Shown: positions 58,464 to 64,000 of the stretch, piece by piece
Position numbering within the stretch: position 1 is the first letter of the stretch
How the letters are laid out: each line of letters starts with the position of its first letter
NCBI RefSeq assembly: GCF_937616625.2
Contig: NC_065570.1
Location: forward strand, 72,319,665-72,383,664
DNA from: Mercurialis annua
Taxonomy: Eukaryota; Streptophyta; Magnoliopsida; Malpighiales; Euphorbiaceae
DNA: 64,000 bases
Reading direction: 5' to 3'
Position numbers and translations under genes: made by a program
Notes under the pieces: model-generated
Database searches by the model: none
The model's input: only the letters and a program-made list of their open reading frames with translations
What the model was told of the DNA's origin: nothing

Positions 58464-60014
58464 ATGGGTACTAAAAAACGATCTCAAGTAGACAAATTGT
58501 TCAACAATTTGATTCAATTACTCAACAGCCAGCAAGAACAGCTTCAAACTCTTGTAGAGGAGAGAAAATTCCTAGAAGATCGCATTAAGTTACAACACGA
58601 ACGATGGGTCTCCGATGTTCATCTCCGCGACGATCACATCTCTCAGGTTTTCCTCATTTTTTAGAATTAGGGTTTTTTCGGAATTTATTTTTTAAAATTT
58701 GAAATTGGGATTTTTAGGATTTATGGTTTTTGTTTCTTTTTTTGCATGCAGATTAAAGATGAATTGATAGAGAAAGACATGGCTTGCTTACTTGAGGCGG
58801 CAAAGTCTGATTTGATGTTGGGATTGAAGCACAGAGAGGCTTCTCTTTATAAATTGATTTTAGGTTTAGGTCCATGTTTTTCTTTTATTTTACCGAATCT
58901 TTATAAATGATTATCATGAAACAAATTTTAATTGCTTTACTTTTATAATTGCAGAGCAAACAGAAGATGAATTGGCAGATTTTAGATCATGTTTTGACCA
59001 TCTCTGTCGTAAGCTAGAAGTATGTTCATTACACTTTTAGAATTTTCTTGTTGAAATATTCTGAGATTTTAACTTTTCATTCTTATTAGGAAAATTCCAC
59101 GAAAACCGACGATCTGAACAAAGTTGGTAGACATAGTGTTGAAAAATCTAGTGGTTGTAAAAGGTTGGATAATGAAGTGAAAAGATTGAAACTGGAATAT
59201 GAGAAGCTTGCTTCTGAAAAGAACTCTGAGATATCTGCTCTTGTGAAACAGAAAGATTTTGTGTGGAATCAGTATAATGTTTTAGAGAGCACTCTTAATG
59301 ATAAATTGAAGAGTAAGCAATCTGAGGTTGAACAGGCAAATGCAAAGATAGCAAAAGTTTTAGCCAGCGTGGAAACGCTTCAGTCTTCTAACGATGAGAA
59401 GGATGAAACCATTGATAGATTGAAAGCTAAATTGGCTCAGGTGGAGGTTGACAGAGATAAGTCGAAGGAAGAAATATTCAGACTCTCGCATGTGTTAGAA
59501 TCATTGAAGAAGTCCAGAAGTGCACAAGTTACACCTGCGCTAAAACAATGTAATACAGGAGGTAAAGGGTCCAATCAGGTAGTCAAAAGCAATGGCAGGA
59601 CTGGGAGTAATGTTGTTGTGAAGAAAGAACCATTATCAGTAAAAAATTCTGAAAAGGTATTCCATTCCACTATTGAATATAATTAGGGCTTGAATCTGTT
59701 GAATTTGCATCACTGGAACAGTTTGTTGTAGTTTATAACGTCATTAAACCGTTAGAGCACCAAAGCATAAAAAGGAGTGCATCTTTGCTGTGAATTGTAT
59801 ACAGCATATGTGCATGATGCAAAATTGAATATTATCTTTGATAGTATACTTATTGTTTTTTTGTTTTCATTTTGCTAAATGATATTAGGGTAGCAATTGT
59901 TTGAAAAGGAAACAAGTTGAAGTTATCAGTATTTCAGAAGCTGAGACGCCCAAATTGTTCACTACTACCTTCAAGTTTCCGAAGTTGAAGAGCTCATCTA
60001 CTCCGGTAGCATGA
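58464..60014 (+). CDS. Uncharacterised coiled-coil protein (350 aa, five exons)
   Basis: Exons 58464-58646, 58752-58863, 58955-59019, 59090-59656 and 59889-60014 (TGA) splice in phase. The protein starts MGTKKRSQVDKLFNNLIQLL and runs almost entirely as predicted heptad-like helix: QEQLQTLVEERKFLEDRIKL in exon one, then the long block from LDNEVKRLKLEYEKLASEKN to FRLSHVLESLKKSR in exon four. The tail is basic and Ser/Thr-rich (KRKQVEVISISEAETPKLFT), with no coiled coil. No catalytic or membrane motif. A plant-specific structural or nuclear scaffold role is only a guess. A dead copy of its 5' exons lies 1.5 kb upstream. Confidence 0.88.
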
Positions 60015-60398
60015 CCTTAGCGTCCATTTTCTAACTTTTCAGTTTTAACAGGGTAGCTATTCTCTGTTAATTGTTTATTGAGCTTCTCTGTTGAGTCGCA
60101 AATTTATTGTGGTTCCCTGATTTGTTGTAAATTATGTATTTGCCCCAAATAGCATTCTTTAGTTGAACATTACTAGGGTTTCATGTAACTTATGTAGCTG
60201 CTGTCTCATGCGCTGCATCGTTCATTAATATTATTGTCATTACTGCTATATTAATAATACCTTCAGTGGTCTTGTTTCTGTGCACAGATAAATAGGCTGA
60301 ACTTGTAAAGTCTTTTAGTAACATAAATTTTAGGCATGAACAAGTAAAACTCTTTTAGACGCCCTTATACATAAATAAGAAGACCTAAATAGTAAATA

Positions 60399-60812
60399 CT
60401 AATACGATCTCCATACAATCGGAGACCACACAGACCGCAAGGATGACTGATAAGAAAGCATGACTAGCAGAATCACCACCAGTATTCCGACTCCCCAAGG
60501 CAAATCCCAGTTTCTACGAAGAGTGCCATACTCAGCTTTTGTAGTATAGAAAAAGAACCTGTCACCTTTGGATACAAGCTTCGCAATAAAGATCAGTAGC
60601 ACGGGCAAGAACAGCATGATCAGCTTAAAGTTGATGACACCTTGCTGCATCTGGGACTTATAGTTAAAATACGACGAAAGAGACAGCAAGACGATAATTA
60701 TGACAAAAATTGCAAGTAACGGAAACGGAGGAGGTGAGATTGAGGTTATAGTATGCTCTGCCCAACCTTGCTTCCATGCCGGACCTCTTCTCTCTCGCCA
60801 TAACCAACCCAT
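60399..60812 (-). CDS. Small three-pass membrane protein, unrecognised (137 aa)
   Basis: Single-exon gene. Three hydrophobic segments at about residues 29-50 (PLLAIFVIIIVLLSLSSYF), 61-80 (FKLIMLFLPVLLIFIAKLV) and 105-122 (WGVGILVVILLVMLSYQSSL), separated by short basic or aromatic loops. The N-terminus MGWLWRERRGPAWKQGW and C-terminus SLRSVWSPIVWRSY are Trp/Arg-rich. It resembles small plant-specific transmembrane proteins of unknown function. The ORF is convergent with the coiled-coil gene and followed upstream by a plausible promoter (TATATAGC near 60,880 on the plus strand). Conservation of the hydrophobic pattern and clean ORF argue that it is real. Confidence 0.8.
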   Translation of the reverse strand: MGWLWRERRGPAWKQGWAEHTITSISPPPFPLLAIFVIIIVLLSLSSYFNYKSQMQQGVINFKLIMLFLPVLLIFIAKLVSKGDRFFFYTTKAEYGTLRRNWDLPWGVGILVVILLVMLSYQSSLRSVWSPIVWRSY

Positions 60813-61698
60813 CTTTTGAACCGAACAGTCTTCCTGTGTTTTAAGCTAATGTTTTCTTCCTGTAAAGGGAAAGGGTTTATATAGCAGAAGCATTGAATTG
60901 ATGTGGTTGAGTTGAGGTGTTCACTTTGGCATAAATTCTTGGGGGTTTGATTCTATCCCCAACCGAGATAGCTTTTGGAGTTATGCTGTGTGAGCTGGAG
61001 TGATATTTGATACTGATAAAATTTTGTTATATATATTTTTAATTGAAGATGCATTGATAAAGAGAAGGAATAGATTCTGCCTCTTCCATTAGCTGCCCAG
61101 ATGGAAGATTTTGGTGCTTTTTGGAGGTGGGAAAATCTTCTAGTGTTATGAATTACAAGTTCAAATAAATATGCAAGGAGAGTAGTGTAATTCTCACGAC
61201 ATTTAGCGTTTTTTCTAATTTTAATACGAACTTTTAATTTTAACAATTTAAAATTCAGATTTTATTTTTTTACTTTTTGAAACATCAAATAATTTTTCTT
61301 ACCAAAGAAATTCAATGTAAACTCTGAAATAGATATTTTTTTCGACGTCCACATTAGTTATTTTTTAACGAAAACGAGTAATTATGGTGCATGACATGGT
61401 GAAAAAATAAAATTTATATTGAATTTGCCAAAAAATGCTAAAATTCATAATTTTAAAAGCAACTAAGCCTTGAATCAATGATGTTATTTTATGACAAAGT
61501 AAAACAGACAAATAATAAAAACACCCACTTAAATGTGCAATCGTCTATCACTTTATAGCAATTTTTAACCCTATAGCAGTAGAACGACATCGTTTTCAGA
61601 GACATTTCAGCATATTAGTAGTTCAGTTCAGTGTCTACTTTTGCCTCCAGAAAAATCAAAACACTCCCTTCAATTTCTTTCATTTTGTAACCCAAAAA
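60813..61698. other. Divergent promoter region of the membrane-protein and charged-protein genes
   Basis: No gene recognised. AT-rich. The 97-aa frame at 60953-61246 on the minus strand has no recognisable similarity. The last 100 bp before 61,699 are probably 5' UTR of the downstream gene. Confidence 0.45.
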
Positions 61699-64000
61699 AT
61701 GCCTTCAGAGGACGCAAAAACTGCAAAGGTAAAGAAACAAGAAGACGAAGAAGACGAGAATAATAGTTTGAGTTCCATTCGAAAAACCCACAAGAAAACT
61801 TCAATCCCTAAACCCAAGAAAGAGGATTCCGACGATGATTTTGACACTCCGCTGAGCAAGACTAAAAGCTCTTCAAATTCCCGCTCTAAGACACCTAAAG
61901 CCAAGAAAGAAGACGATGACGATGATGATAACAAACCCATCTCTACCAAGAAATCCGTTGCCAAGAAGGTCACAACTGTATGTTTTTCTATATTGGGTTT
62001 TTGTTCAAATTTATATGCTGAGACTGAGTAATTAGGTTGGAATGGAGTTAGTTTATTGGCTTAGATATTCTCGGTTTTTTTTAACAATGTTAAACTTTTG
62101 GCATTGTGTTTTAGTCTGTGTTATGATACTAAAAGTTCACTGTGTTCTTTGATGTGTAGGAACTGAACAAGAAAAATGAGGAAGAGAAAAAGAAGAGAGT
62201 CGTGGCCACTGAGCAAAATGGGAAGAAGAAGGAGAAGAAAGTTTATGATTTGCCTGGCCAGAGACGAGACCCTCCTGAGGAGGTGATGAGTGGTTGGATT
62301 TGATTTGCCTTGCAATGTGTTTTTGTCTGGTTTCTAACTACGAATTTGTTGCTTTTGGTGTGATTGTAGAGAGACCCGCTTAGGATTTTCTACGAGACAC
62401 TATATAAACAACTTCCCAATAGCGAAATGGCGCAATTATGGTGAGTTGTTTTTGCCCTTTTTAAAATTAGTTTAGTCGTTTTATATTGTCTTGTTTAGTA
62501 TCTTTATTTTTCTATCATAAGTTTTGTCTAAGGAAATAACTTTCGCTTGTTTGAGGATGAAGGCCATTTTGATGCATTTCTCTGACTATTTTTACGTAAT
62601 CTTTGAATTCCTGTTCATGTTTATGTTCTCCTAATAGAATGGGACATATGGAATTACACCAAATGTGGTGATGAGAAACCCTTTACGTGGGTACTATTCT
62701 TTATGTTGTAATGGAAGCGTTTTCCTTGTTGTACAGTTAGGTTGACTGACAATCACAAGTGATTCATCTCATATATAAATTATTGGAGACTGCAAAATCT
62801 CTTCAATTGGAATTTCAATACATATATTACATTATGAAATCGTAATGAAGTAGTGGATATCTCATAACATATTTATGAAGGATATGTAGTTCTACTAGTG
62901 CTTGTTGAATGTTGATGTTTAATATGATGGAGGTATAATTAAGTTTAAGTTTTGTGAAGCTGAGCTACAGCCACAGGTAGAGTTAGTTCGACCTTATGCT
63001 GTTGGGAAATGTTATGGTAATATCATATGGTGTTTGAAGTGTTTTACAGTTTACACATCTGGAGGTGAATAATTTGGAAGACTTTTGCACTGCAACAATT
63101 TTGTGATGGACAATTATGTTGTGAGTTTTGTGACCATGGTGCTCCCCTGATGGCTGCCACTTTCTATGGTGAAAAATGTACTCTTATCATATAAGCAAAG
63201 TGGGCCTTACATAGCACATTTACCTTAAGCGGGGTCTGTCACTTTGTAACACTTATATGCTGTAGGTGCTTTGCAAGTCTGTTTAGGATTGTCTGAAAAA
63301 TGTTTCTTTTACTGCAAAAATGCATGTATAATGTTTGACATTTACCACCGTGATGCTCAGACTCGTACCCCAAATTCAGTTAAATAAGGGTTAATACTTC
63401 TTACCCATGCTTTGCTTCCATTAGTATCAGAAACAGAAGCATTGCTATCCATCAAGTCACTCATCATGTTGTTGGAAAATACCAATATCTTAGTTATTAT
63501 TTCATTGTTTCATGGTTCGTAATCAGTTATGATATCTGATCTTGGAGAAACAACTCCAGATTAACTATTTCAGAGAGCATTTGAATTGCTGTTTGTTTCA
63601 CGAGACCAACCGATACTAGACTAGACCAGTGTCCTTCTGCCTTTACCTTAAATATTAACGAGAGATATGGAAGAAAGTTTTACTGCTGAAAATTTTATTG
63701 CATGCTTATACATGTTGTAGACATCATCAGTTTATTAGACTAGGCCAGTGTTCTATGTTTTGGCATTTTGTTTTCATTTCTGGCAACGTTTTTGAAACTC
63801 CAAAACTTTATAGTTATTACCTATTCATGTAAAAAATCTTCGCCTCACCTATCTGTTGCCCTCTATATGAGGTTTATTCCAAACACACTGTTTTGTTTTG
63901 TTTTTTTATCTAATATCTTTTTTTAACTGAGAGTTGCATCCGAATGTAATGTCAGGATGATGGAATCTGGTCTGCTCTCCAAAGAAGAGGCAAAGAAAGT
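61699..64000 (+). CDS. Lys/Asp-rich charged protein, 5' portion (four exons visible; runs off the window)
   Basis: Exons 61699-61977, 62160-62282, 62370-62440 and 63956-64000 (open at the window end) splice in phase. The first 130 residues are low-complexity acidic and basic runs (MPSEDAKTAKVKKQEDEEDE, KKEDDDDDDNKPISTKKSVA) like a chromatin-associated or nucleolar protein with nuclear localisation signals. A conserved-looking core begins in exon two: KVYDLPGQRRDPPEERDPLR, then IFYETLYKQLPNSEMAQLWM and MESGLLSKEEAKKV. I do not recognise a named domain. Intron 3 is long (1.5 kb) and contains nothing identifiable. Confidence 0.85.

Overview
This is a gene-moderate, very AT-rich nuclear segment of a flowering plant, almost certainly a eudicot. 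The evidence is spliced genes with GT-AG introns, plant-only families (GASA/snakin peptides, a PPR protein, F-box/FBA proteins, an ERD2-like receptor) and a dense load of plant transposons (hAT, CACTA, MULE, Stowaway and Emigrant-like MITEs, Ty3-gypsy LTRs, a tRNA-derived SINE). The species cannot be fixed from the sequence alone. Every gene name below rests on reading conserved motifs by eye.

Left gene block (1-16 kb): the 3' half of a hexokinase gene (+), a single-exon HAD phosphatase of the PHOSPHO1/PPsPase type (-), the AP-2 clathrin adaptor sigma subunit (+, six exons, all junctions resolved), a 13-exon gene for an uncharacterised Gln-rich protein (-) with a probable GC-AG intron, a GASA peptide gene (-), and an E-class PPR gene (-) split by a 296-bp Stowaway MITE.

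Middle block (16-49 kb): a decayed, truncated XRN 5'-3' exoribonuclease copy, two exons of an unrecognised charged protein, a gypsy integrase remnant, a 2.7-kb CACTA element, a 587-bp solo LTR, and two GASA genes lying in a roughly 2-kb direct duplication (25.5-28.2 kb and 41.8-47.5 kb). Between the duplicates lies a 12-kb hAT-type element with an exact 8-bp target duplication. It carries a nested 9.3-kb LTR retrotransposon with near-identical 2.5-kb LTRs and no coding capacity (LARD-like). The second duplicate was opened by a related 3.7-kb hAT element, itself hit by a 1.06-kb MULE filled with a GC-rich palindromic tandem array.

Right block (50-64 kb): a complete six-exon ERD2-like gene (-) with a SINE in intron 1, an F-box/FBA gene (-) interrupted by a 776-bp solo LTR, tandem debris of F-box 3' ends and of coiled-coil gene 5' exons, an intact five-exon coiled-coil gene (+), a small three-pass membrane protein (-), and the first exons of a highly charged Lys-rich protein (+) running off the window.

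The genes do not form a pathway. What ties the window together is its transposon history: nested insertions with clean target duplications, two genes broken in ways that leave the flanking reading frame intact, and asymmetric decoration of a local duplication. I saw no clear candidate for a wholly new molecular system. The most unusual structures are the two families of palindromic arrays inside transposons.
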